64,000 bases of DNA from positions 62,001-126,000 of the forward strand of contig JAHLKI010000027.1 of assembly GCA_025602905.1 (NCBI GenBank), in the 5' to 3' direction. Below the pieces are notes generated by a model. That model saw nothing but the letters and a program-made list of their open reading frames with translations, was not told where the DNA came from and ran no database searches. This document shows positions 22,336-32,215 of this stretch, one piece after another (within the stretch, counting starts at the first letter, position 1; each line of letters opens with the position of its first letter). The translations under genes and the position numbers were made by a program. The DNA is from Phlyctochytrium arcticum. Lineage: Eukaryota > Chytridiomycota > Chytridiomycetes > Chytridiales > Chytridiaceae.

Positions 22336-22887
22336 ATGACAGTCGAAACCGGCCCCCACCCCGGCGAAACCGAAATCTCCCCAGGAATCTACCTATCCCG
22401 TCCCCCAACCACCTGTCCAGTCTCCCAGTGCATAGGCAGCCCAACCGACACGACAGACAACCCCGAATTCCTCCAGCAAGAAGCGACCCGTCTCCGTCGC
22501 AGCGTCGAGCTCCTACTTCGATCCAACCAGGAAATGAAGGACTCTGATCCGGACGATCCGGACTTTATATTGGTGCGAAAAAATCATTATGTGTACGAAG
22601 AGGGTGTTTTGTTGATTTTTGTTTAGGCGATACAAGAGAATGGAGACGTGATTGAACGGCAATTAGGGATGATTCGTAAAATGGAGGAGCGGGTGCGAGT
22701 GTTGTTGGGGGTTGCCGAGGGACAGGTTGGGTCATCATCTGCACGGGCGACACATTGTCATTCGGAGAGGGTGGGTGGGCCCGACGCAACTGGGGAATCA
22801 AGACCTACTCCTCCGCCATCACAACCACCACCACCACCACCAACATCTACGCATGATCCAATGGAGGAGGAGGGAGTCTACCTGTGA
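22336..22887 (+). CDS. small coiled-coil protein of unknown function
   Basis: Exons 22336-22572 and 22627-22887 (intron 54 bp, donor GTGCGA, acceptor TTTAG) give 165 residues. The centre is a heptad-like helix, EATRLRRSVELLLRSNQEM, then DPDFILAIQENGDVIERQLG across the splice site and a second helix MIRKMEERVRVLLGVAEG. The C-terminus is a Pro-rich tail. The join restores a smooth pattern of charged and leucine residues, which supports the intron. I do not recognise the family. It shares a promoter region with CstF50. Confidence 0.6.
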
Positions 22888-23723
22888 TTGGAAATGATTC
22901 GTGTCAAGTTTGACATTTGCATGTAATTATACCGATATCCAACAACGAAAGAAATGATGGAATGCACATCAATGATATATATATAACTGCGCAAACTGTT
23001 GCCAATTCTCGTCTTATTGTGGACCTGCTGCTTGCTGACATCACGTGAAATCACACCTCGGTTGTATGTCTCGACACATATGATGACATTCCATCCTCTC
23101 GGGGGATGTTCAAATGTAGTTGTTGAGGAGAATGTGTTGTAGTGGGATGGATTTATTGGAAAATTGGAAGCACGTTTTCTTTGGCCAAGGCATTCCCGTC
23201 TCGTTGTAGATGCGTTCGTATGACAAAAAAAAACACATCTTGAGCTTTTAGGTTTTTGTGCAAAGTATATGTCCTTCACATAGCTAAATATTGCGATCTC
23301 AAGAATATCATTGGATTAAATGTTGGAAAATGGACAAAAATACTTAATCTGATTCCCGGGGAGTGCATCGTAGGTCCCCGACCTGGAGCGCCTGGCCGAT
23401 ACTCATAGTTTTCATTCATGGTATCGGGCCAAGACCAAACCCCACAAAGCATAATTCATTTTTGAATACCCGGGATGTCAACTCCAGCCCAGTAATGGGA
23501 AATCCTTGGAATCTTAAAAGTTTCTTTTTTCATTCATGTATATGTATTTGGGGGAGCCCCGACTTGCTGGCGAAATTTCCTTGGCATGGGCTACCCTTGC
23601 CGCCGCCACAGCGGAGTCTTGGCATCCTCTCCCCGGCATTTCGCAAGACATATATATAGTGTGGACACTTCTTGACTCCCGCATACCCTTCTCTGCATCA
23701 ACCTTTTCCTAATCCTATTCATC
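22888..23723. other. intergenic, 836 bp, with TATA box for the next gene
   Basis: AT-rich, with no convincing gene on either strand. A TATATATA box at 23650-23658 lies about 70 bp before the ATG of the GPI-type protein and is likely its core promoter. Confidence 0.5.
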
Positions 23724-24661
23724 ATGGTCGCATCGGTAAGTTACGCAAACCCGCAAAACCCCCAAAAACTCAAAATTTACTTTTTAGAAGTTTTATTTTA
23801 GCCTAGCTTTGATTTCAGCCGTTTCGGGCTTGTCGACATTGAACCGACGGGATGTTGAAATCCCAGGAGCGTATGGGGCTGTCGTGCAAGTTGCACCGAA
23901 TGTGGCCGACTCGACGGAAATCAAGTACCCGAATGGGTTTGAGGTCAAGGTTCGGACTGCTGCTCCGCTCGGTGTGGTAAGTACAGTAGTTTGCAAGTAC
24001 GGGGGAAGCCAGTACATCTGTAACTAATATGATTTTGTTTCCATAGACGGTGACAACAGGCCCACCGACCCAAGGCACCATTCCACCCGGTTTCGTGCTC
24101 GCCTCTCCCAACGCCTTCAAACTCGTCTACACCGATCCAGCAGTCGCATCCCGCATGGTCAAAGGCGAACTCAAATACGTCGTAGATGCAGCGCTTCTCT
24201 CCCGCGCCCAAAACAATGTCAACAATGTCCGCTTTGCGTCGCTGCAGGGCGGGAATTGGGTGATTGAAGAGCAGTTTACGTTTGATGATGACCCGATTGT
24301 GCCTGGGGAAGTGATTGAGACCGAGTATGATGGGGGACCGACTATGCGGGGAAACAGTGAATGGATCGTGTTGGTGAGGGGGACTGCTGCACCACCACCT
24401 GTTGCGACTCCCAGTACTCCTACTCCTGGTGCTCCCACAACCGGTGGGACCATCCCGACGATTGCCGTACCACCACCGGCTGGACCAACAAATACACCGC
24501 CGACCGGCACAAACGGTAACCCCGGCACGCCCACCGCTAACGGTGGCAATGCAGTCACCCCCATCGGTGTCGACCGCGGCAACAGTGCGCTCTCCAATAC
24601 GGGCTCACAACTCGCCCTCCTGGTCGCTGCCGGTGTCATGTCCCTCTTTGTCATTGCATAA
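23724..24661 (+). CDS. secreted GPI-anchored-type surface protein
   Basis: Exons 23724-23735 (12 nt, coding MVAS), 23788-23976 and 24047-24661 give 271 residues. Joining exon 1 to exon 2 yields a signal peptide, MVASKFYFSLALISAVSG, which neither exon gives alone. A folded region of about 150 residues follows, then a Pro/Thr/Gly-rich stalk of about 80 residues. The C-terminus is NTGSQLALLVAAGVMSLFVIA with no charged residue after it, as in GPI-anchor signals. A cell-wall or plasma-membrane surface location is inferred. No enzymatic motif is visible. Other acceptors upstream of exon 2 give stops or break the signal peptide. Confidence 0.75.
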
Positions 24662-25017
24662 CCTCCATCTATTTATATATATCCTACTTTGTACATATCT
24701 ACTTTTGACACGCATACATCCTTTTTTGCATCACACCCAGTGCCCAACCCGACCATGTTAATAGCCAGGCATTGCATTGGTTTTAGCCAAGGCACCATGG
24801 TTATATCATGCTCGTTTCATGCATCACCTCAACCGCAACCAACATTTCCAACAACTCCGACCAGCGGCACAGCAAGTTAGCTATTTAATAGTTCGGGCAT
24901 TGGGCGAACAGCTGCGAACTGGGGTTTTCGCGAAGGATATGAGGAGCATCAGTTCTGGAGATGGTCTCTTTCTGGTATGTTCTTGGTATCCAGTATGATC
25001 CGACTCAGTATATACGC
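24662..25017. other. intergenic, 356 bp
   Basis: Between the surface-protein gene and the transposase. I looked here for a terminal inverted repeat matching the one near 26420 and found none, so the left end of the transposon is not resolved. Confidence 0.4.
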
Positions 25018-26261
25018 CTATCCCACACAGCCCTGATTGTCACCATCATCGCAAACGACTACGCCGGACGAATCTCCAAATCTCACAATCTCCTCAGCAG
25101 CTTCGTGGGCGTCATAGGCTGCCTGGCGACGAAACTCTAGTTCCGCGGCCGCCTCCCGATCAAACTGGTCGTCGATCCCGTCCGCCTCCACCCGGATAAT
25201 ATTATGAAGGCAGCAGATTGCCACCACCAGACGAACTTGAGCCGCGAAGGGGTAATCGTTCGGCGTCGCAAGTATCTGGAATCGTTTTTGACGACACCGA
25301 AGATACGCTCAATGGAGTTGCGCAAAGAGGAGTGACGGAGGTTGAACAATTCCTTTGGTGTCTGTGGCCTATAAAGATAAGGAATGAGAAAGATACAGTG
25401 CAATGCCGAAACAAAGGCCGCCCTGAGAAAAGTTTGACTTTACCTTTGGTTTGATTGTGCCCATTCCCTCAAATGATATCGAATTCCCCGATACGGGACC
25501 AAGAAATTGATAGTGTGTCCATAACCAGCATCAGCAAGAAAGTACTTTCCGGGCGGCACGCGGAAGTTCTTTTCCGCGACGGCATCGTGAATCACTCTGG
25601 CGTCGGCCGCGCTGCCCTCCCATCCTGCAAGTACGTACTGAAAGAGCAAATCGAACGAACAGGCGGCCAGAACATTTTGACTAATGAACTTTTTTCGGTT
25701 GCGGTAGTTCACCTGCTCATCCGAGGGAATATTCGCATGAATATGCGTCCCATCAATGGCACCGACACAGTCCTTAAAATATGGATAGAACTTGGGATTG
25801 GTGAGGATCTCGATCGGTATGTCGGACGACTCGTTGGGCAATTTGACATATTTGGGGTAGAGGGCCATGAGCGCCTCCAGCACTGCATTGAAGTACTTGC
25901 TGATTGTCTCCCCTGAGTGCTGGAAGCGCGATTGAGCCGAACGATTTGACGCATTGCTGCCTACAATGAACAGAAAGATTATCATCTGCTGCTCAATGGA
26001 GACTGCGGCCGTGTCAGTCAACAGATCCTTGGTGCGAATGATCTCGCAGACTCGGAGAAAGACGTGGTGGGGCATGCGGCACACCTCCAAAACCCGACCA
26101 GGGTGAGCGGTATCCAGAATCTCGTCAATATACTCCTGGCCCCCGAGTAAGGAGGTCCGACACGGTTGCTTTTCTTGCAGGCAGTTGACCACGAATCCAC
26201 CTGCCATAATGCCGGCCTCCATGACCAACTCTTCCCATTCCTGATCTTCGGCAGCGGTCAT
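25018..26261 (-). pseudogene. PIF/Harbinger-type transposase (DDE_4), one frameshift
   Basis: Starts at the ATG at 26261 (MTAAEDQEWEEL). Exon 1 includes FKDCVGAIDGTHI, the first catalytic Asp, then NVLAACSFDLLFQYVLAGWEG with the second, and KYFLADAGYG. An intron of about 85 bp ends near 25370, and exon 2 reads RPQTPKELFNLRHSSLRNSIERIFGVVKN, a family hallmark. The frame then breaks in a run of five T (plus strand 25285-25289; five A in the coding strand). One more A would restore the usual ending with VVAICCLHNIIR, which is present in the next frame and runs to a stop at 25018. The DDE residues are intact. No MYB-like second ORF is seen nearby. The shift could be a true mutation or a base-calling error. 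Confidence 0.85.
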
Positions 26262-27020
26262 GACACGCGGGTAGGGCAGTAGTGAGGGTAGTGGTGGTAG
26301 TGAAATCTGTAGGAAAAGAATGTAGAAGAGAGAGGGTAGAAGTCTTTTTTGGGAAGGGCAATGCAATGGTCAAATGGGTTTGTTGATTGTGATAGGCAGG
26401 ATCATGATTTGGCTATAGCGGGACTGTTTGGCTCCCCAGCTGCCAACTTTGCCAAGCCACACCGTAATCTGGACGAGTGCAAAACGAGCTGCAGCCAAAC
26501 GCGCCCTAAAAGTGTTGGTGGGAAGACCATTCAGGCGACGGATAAACCGTTTGGGGGGGTATGATTATATCGATTTATCGAAACCATTTCCAAAATGCAC
26601 ACAAGAGAGAGAGATGAAAGAGTCCGCTTTACCCCAGTAGTCGTTGAACGCCAAAGGTGGATTATATACGCCGTTTCTCCTTCTAATTATATATGCAATC
26701 TTTCTTTTCGTCTCAGATCCAAACTACCAGGGCCAGCCTAACCAGCGGCTCATGCAAGCGGCTCTGCAAACAAGTCCTTCAAACCCAGTGGCACAGCCAT
26801 GATTACCCCACATCAGCGTACAACCTTGTTCTCCCCGTTCCACCTGGCTACAAAATTCGGGATTTTTGAACAAAACATTTTGTTGAGCTGCGTGGGTCCT
26901 TTGAACTGCTGGACAGTTGAGTTTCTGATTAGTTTCTGTTGATTGTGCGTAAGTCTCCATATCCAATCCTTCATTCAATCATTCAACTCAACATTCATTC
27001 CATATAGAAAATACCCCACA
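26262..27020. other. intergenic, 759 bp, containing a MITE-like repeat
   Basis: Upstream of the transposase and of the N-acetyltransferase gene. It contains the inverted-repeat structure at 26417-26510. No gene is seen. Confidence 0.4.
26417..26510. mobile_element. short inverted-repeat structure resembling a Harbinger MITE or transposon end
   Basis: The left edge reads GGGACTGTTTGGCTCCCCAG and the right edge, on the other strand, GGGCGCGTTTGGCTGCAGCT. Both fit the GGGNNNGTTTGG terminal-repeat style common in PIF/Harbinger elements and MITEs. The arms are imperfect and 94 bp apart overall. The structure lies about 160 bp before the transposase ATG. It could be a solo MITE or the transposon's own terminus with subterminal repeats. 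Confidence 0.4.
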
Positions 27021-27722
27021 ATGCCCCAACACCCCTCCTTTACCCCCTACAAAGGCCGTCTATCCAGCGTCCTAGCCTCAGACTACAGTGGTCCAGACCC
27101 ATTCGATCTGCCCACGTACCTCTCCCGGATCGGTTTTAGTCGTAGTAGTGGTAGGGATTTGGACCCGACACTGGAGACACTGACGGAACTGGTGAAATGG
27201 CATATGCAGAGTATACCTTTTGAGAATCTGGCGGCGTGGAAGATGAATTTAAGAAGGGAGAGGATGTATAAAAGGGAGGAGATGCGGAGACAGAGACGAC
27301 GGAAAGGTGATCAAACCCATTCAACAACATCATCAGACGATACATCATCATCATCGAATGATGACGACTCAGATATTCGGACTCCGGCACTCCGTTTAGC
27401 CCCCCGGGCCATCTGGCACAAACTCGTCATCCAACGACGCGGCGGATGGTGCTATGAACAAAACACATTGTTTGAGCGGGTGTTGAGGGAGGTTGGGTTT
27501 GGGGTTGTGGCGGTTGAGGCGAGGGTTATTTCGCCTATGTCTGGTAGTTATGCTGAGGAGCCGACGGGGGTGAACGGGGATACAACGACGACGACGACGA
27601 CGACGACGTTGGGGGAGAGTGAAGGAGATATCCAAAACGGTGGACAATCACCCTCTCATCACGCCACCCTTCTCCCACCTTCACCCACTCCCTCATCACC
27701 TCAAAAAGACCCATCACATCCC

Positions 27723-27769
<47 letters not shown>

Positions 27770-28388
27770 CGACACTCCCTCCGTCCACCCCCGCATCCTC
27801 CCTCCTCCAACTCACAAAACCCTCATCGTCTCCCTCCCCACCTCCACCATGTCCTACCTAGTAGACGTCGGATTCGGCGGCGCAGGTGCCCCCCGCCTTC
27901 CCATCCCGTTACACGACGGATCCCATATCGTCGATCCGGCAAGTGGCGATGCGTACCGGCTGGTTGCCCACCGACCTGTGGAGGGGACGAGTACATCCAT
28001 GTCCAAATGGGGGATTCCCGCTTTTCTTATTTCAGAGTCAGCCGCGAGTGGTGAACTCATCCCTGCACACTCCACGACCCCTGTACCAGATTATATCCTC
28101 TACGTCTCACCCGCCCATAAACCCCATTGGATCCCCACCTACCATTTCTCCACTTGTTCCGCTCTACCCGCCAGCGACGCCGAGCTCGCCAACCATTTCT
28201 GCGACACGTCCATCCTATCCGTCATCGGGAGCCGGCTCATGGTGTCGATCATGACCCCCACGGGCCGGAAAACACTCTTGGATGATGTTTATAGTGAGGT
28301 GTCACCTTCGGGCCGGACGAAACGGATTCTGGAGGGGAAAGGGGAGCGGATGGTCGTGTTGCGGGATGAATTTGGGGTTCATGTGTAG
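27021..28388 (+). CDS. arylamine N-acetyltransferase with low-complexity insert
   Basis: A 455-residue single-exon NAT; the family usually has about 280-300 residues. RRGGWCYEQNTLF carries the catalytic Cys at about 144, HKTLIVSLP the His at about 265 and YLVDVGFGG the Asp at about 282, completing the Cys-His-Asp triad that transfers acetyl from acetyl-CoA to aromatic amines. The extra length comes from a Ser/Asp/Arg-rich insert at about 85-120 and a Thr-rich insert at about 185-260, including 15 consecutive ACA codons at 27723-27767. The ATG at 27021 was preferred; an in-frame start at 26943 adds a non-conserved segment. Fungal NATs detoxify arylamines such as anilines. Confidence 0.9.
27723..27767 (+). 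repeat. (ACA)15 microsatellite coding for poly-Thr
   Basis: Fifteen identical ACA codons inside the N-acetyltransferase gene. A run of ACG codons lies upstream at about 27580-27609, also Thr. Both are in the insert between the catalytic Cys and His. Confidence 0.9.
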
Positions 28389-29713
28389 TTGGACTACTTT
28401 TTCTCTTTTTGTATTCTAGATTGGTTCGTCATTAAAATATATTCATATACCCTCCTGTCCATTGTCCAAAAACGCACACACAATACATATAAAAACTACC
28501 CGTAGCCAACGCGAGTAAACTCTGCGTGATAGACACACAAAAGTAGGGAATGAGTGATGTTTTGTTTGTTGCTGCGAATAATATTAAAGAAAACTGAATT
28601 GATAAAGAGCAATGCCAAAAAAAAAATTAGGTGATAAGGAGAGAAGCACCAAACCATGGGAACAAGGTAAGTATAGGGAGCAGCACTGAAAATGACGTGA
28701 ATACGAGAGTTATGAGTTAGGGGATTCACACGCTTGCAACAAAACTTTCCTTTCTAAACCACCGTTTTGCAACCTAACCCTGCATATATTTCAGCCCCTT
28801 TGAGGAACTATTTATGATTCTGGAGACTTACAAACACTCCACATATACCCATGTTTCAAGACTTGTGGAGTGAGTATGAACCCGACATGTGTGTCATTGT
28901 TGGCCCCTTGGCTGGTCAACCCATTTTGTCTTTGAAACGAAACTGCACAGAATCCGCGCCGCTGAGATGTACTACATATCTTGATGTATTCCCTGATATG
29001 ATCCTTTTTGTAATGTGAGAGGAAATACACTTCTTGGCCAGAGTGTAGATATAGTCATCCAGAGGTGTTGCTCATGCTCCAGCAAGCAGAGTAGTAGCTT
29101 GATCCATGTCGCACTCTCACTGAAAGGCGTTATTTCCCACATCTAGTACTCATCCCATTAAGAAAAAAAAGTTCAGCACCACCACTCCTATGAGTGTAGG
29201 ATGTCTGGGAAAAAATGTTCAAGAGAAGTAGCACAAGCATGATATTGAAAGGACACTGTGCACAAAAAAGACGCTCATTGCCACATCAAGACACAACGAC
29301 GACGCAGTGCTTTTCTGCTTCTCTGCTGCTCTTCTGCTCTCAGCCTTAACTTTAATATATAGAATGGTTTTCGGTTCCCATTTATGGCCGGATGAAAGGC
29401 AACACTCAAGATATAATACTCAAGAAAACGGGAAGGGCTGTATATATATGATGTGTGGACTCCAGAGTTGCAGACGACAGGAGGGGCCGACACGCGTCAA
29501 AGGTGGTGGGAAAAGACGCGTCAAAGGGGGGACGGGTTGAAAGCGTGAGAACATAGTATAGAAGGGAAAACGAGTGGCAGCTGACGGGATTCATGTGTAC
29601 AGGATGGATATATACAGTCCTCTTTCATCTTTTTTGAGCCATTCTATAAATTATAATATATTTCCATACCCTCTCCATCACATACAAATACAATACAAAA
29701 AAAAACACAAAAA
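28389..29713. other. intergenic, 1325 bp, possible unannotated transcription unit
   Basis: The N-acetyltransferase and 4-alpha-glucanotransferase genes converge here. A promoter-like arrangement faces the minus strand: two ACGCGT boxes (29492-29497, 29516-29521) and a TATATATA box (29441-29448). The frames below it are short (such as 28812-29030) and not recognised. Either a small spliced gene or a non-coding transcript could lie at 28.5-29.4 kb. Confidence 0.3.
29492..29521 (-). promoter_or_regulatory. paired ACGCGTCAAAGG direct repeat
   Basis: Two copies of ACGCGTCAAAGG, 24 bp apart. Read on the minus strand each is CCTTTGACGCGT, close to the CTTTGACGCGT copy upstream of the arrestin gene (2464-2473). 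This suggests a common regulator such as MBF. Confidence 0.4.
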
Positions 29714-31836
29714 CTAAATCCGTCCATAAGTAGCCGCACACTTCCTCAACCACCCAGCAACATCCTGAGTAACCATCCGTTCCTGGACTCTCCACCCCCA
29801 ATTCCCATCAGCCGTAGCCGGTAAATTCATACGACAGTCGCCGCCGAGATCCAACGCATCCTGGAGTTGAATAATGGCTAAATCGGCAATGGAGGCTAGA
29901 CAGAGTCTGATCAGGTCTTTTGAAATTGTGTTCAGGAGGATGGGTGTTATTGTAGATGTAGTAGTGGATCCGTTTTTCGTGGTGTCAGCGAGTTTGATCC
30001 GTTTCGATCCTTTAGGTTGAGTGTCGTTCCCAGAGTCACGTAAATCCAAATCGGGACGACCGAGGTATTCCCATACGGCTTGTCGTTCGGCTTCCGTGGC
30101 GGTTTCAGCCCACCCTCGTACGGTATTGTTATCATGGGTACCGGTATAATACACACAGCGGGGTGTCTTGAGGTTATGCGGTAAATGGTCGGATTGAGGT
30201 GAATAAAGAGAACTGCCACCCCACGCAAACTGAATGATTTTCATGCCGGGGTATTGGAGGCCGTCACGGAGTGCTTCCACTTCAGGTGTGATGAGTCCCA
30301 AATCTTCGGCAATGACGGGGACAGTGTACCCCAAGATTTTATCGACGGCAGCAAAGACTTTGGCTCCAGGACCGGGAACCCACGTTCCATTCATGGCGGT
30401 GGTTTGACCAGCGGGGACTTCCCATGCGGCCGCAAAGCCACGGAAATGGTCTATACGGACAATATCGACCAATTCAATGGTTCTCTTAAAGCGGGAGGCC
30501 CACCAGGTGTACCCAGTCTTGTCCATGGCGTCCCAGTCGTAGAGGGGGTTTCCCCATAATTGGCCCGTGGCGGAAAAGTAGTCGGGGGGGACACCGGCCA
30601 AGACGGTTTGTTTGCCTTGCGGGTTCAATTTAAATTGGGAGCGGTTGGCCCAGACGTCGGCGCTGTCGTAAGCTACGAAAATGGGGATATCGCCTACCAA
30701 CTTGATGCCTAGTCCAGAAGCTTTGGCGCGCAGGGCCTTCCACTGTCGATCAAAAATGTACTGGGCAAAAATATGAGTATCGATATCCTCCGTCAATTCT
30801 TCACGGACTTGAGCTAAAGCTGAAGCAGAGCGATCCCGCAGTTCGGGTGCCCAATCGATCCAGCACGTGTTTTCCCGTTTGTGGAGGGCAGTGTAGAGAG
30901 CGTAATCGGCCAACCAGTCCTCTTGGTCTTTTTTGAATTGCTCGATTTCGGCCAGCCAGGGTTTGAGATGGGGAGGGCAGGTGTCGGGGGTATACGCTGC
31001 AAACCGATCCCGGGCTTGGCGCAGTGCTTTTTGTTTCAAAGGAGTGACTTTTTCGTAGTGGACTTTGTCTTGCGGTAGGGCTGCCAATTCGGCCACCTCG
31101 CTCTTTTCTAAAAGTCCGACTTGCACCAGTTCCTATTACCCATTCCAAAACATATTAGCATCAATTCGTGAGCGGTAGTAATCCATCCTCATCCCTCATC
31201 CATCCCCTTCCTTCCATCCCATCCATCCATGTAACCATAATTGCAGAATACAAAAAATCTGGGCTCCTCCCCCTCGCTACGCTCGGGGTCGTCGTATTGT
31301 TGCACGAACGTGTGAACCGGTATTGATTTTGCTCCGCAAAATCGTGTTCCTCACTCCTTCGGAGCTTCGTCAGTATTCTTTTTGAGCTCGCTTCGCTCGC
31401 ATTCAATTTTGCTCTGCAAAATTGGTCTCCCTCGCTGTCGCTCGCACTCGATTTTGCTCCGCAAAATCGTCAGCGCCCATCCATTTTTCCTTCGGGAAAA
31501 TGTCTGGGCCAGGCCGCCCTACGAGCTCGTCGGGAGCCTCACTTTGCTCGGCTGAAAACTAACCTCCAGGGAAATCATATCGGGGCTACTGGCCAGAGCA
31601 CTGGGAGTGCCATAGGGACTTCCAGCATAGCCATGGGGATTCAGAGGCAAAAACTGCCACACGGTCTGTCCGGCCGAGTAAAGCCAGTCCAGGAAAGAGT
31701 GAGCCGCAGGGCCAATGTCTCCGATGCCGTGCGGAGAGGGGAGGGAAGTGATGTGTAAAAGGACGCCTGAGCGGCGAGTGCGGTCGGGTTGTTCGGGTGG
31801 TGGTGGGGTTGGGTCTTCTACACGCGTCGAAGGCAT
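29714..31836 (-). CDS. malQ: GH77 4-alpha-glucanotransferase (amylomaltase)
   Basis: Exons 31836-31564 and 31132-29714 give 563 residues. Exon 1 contains SGVLLHITSLPSPHGIGDIG and WQFLPLNPHGYAGSPYGTPS; exon 2 contains LVGDIPIFVAYDSADVWANR. The three GH77 catalytic carboxylates are all visible: VRIDHFRGF (nucleophile Asp), VIAEDLGLI (acid/base Glu) and GTHDNNTVRGW (Asp). The enzyme transfers maltosyl units between 1,4-glucans in the cytosol. The type is bacterial or plastid DPE1-like; most studied fungi rely on glycogen debranching enzyme instead. The intron (431 bp) is about seven times the local norm and is filled by a hairpin-rich element. The gene is head-to-head with the photolyase. Confidence 0.95.
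31261..31556 (-). mobile_element. hairpin-mosaic intronic element, copy A
   Basis: Inside the GH77 intron. It is made of short perfect hairpins in tandem: ATTTTGC-NNN-GCAAAAT at about 31326-31342, 31405-31421 and 31451-31467, GCTCC-TTC-GGAGC at about 31352-31365, ATTTTTCC-TTC-GGGAAAAT at about 31483-31501, and repeated CTCGCTTCGCTCGC units. Copy B at 33048-33512 matches it along nearly the whole length, in inverted orientation on the chromosome but in the same orientation relative to transcription. No coding capacity, terminal repeat or target-site duplication is evident. Confidence 0.75.
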
Positions 31837-32215
31837 CTTGAGTTTCGTTGCTCGTTCGTTCGTCGTGAGTCACAGTCACTGTCACAGCGGCAGTCTACAG
31901 CTTGTACAGGAAAGAAAGTCTTCAGAAGAGTGCTCCAACCCAACCGCGAAAGAGATGTTCCAACAAACAAAAAACTTGCATCTTGGCTCCCTGAGGTCAT
32001 CATCATCTTCCATTACTACGTCAGTGGCTTGTGCAAGGGGCTTGGCGCATCACGTAAGCAATCGGGTCAAACCCAGACACTAGGCACAAAATATCGGCGA
32101 TCTCTCAACTCCGCGTTTCTTTCTTTTCCTGCTGGGTGCCGCCGGTGAACAAGTTGAACCCCGTTATTAGACATGTCTTTGGCTCGGGATCAGAAGAGGA
32201 AGACTGCAGCTGCAT
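31837..32215. promoter_or_regulatory. divergent promoter, GH77 / photolyase
   Basis: 379 bp between two divergent ATGs. No clear TATA box. An upstream ATG at 32173 opens a short frame that is not in phase with the photolyase. Confidence 0.45.

Noticed and set aside
24662..25017. Left terminal repeat of the Harbinger element
   Set aside because: No sequence matching GGGNNNGTTTGG or its complement was found in this interval.
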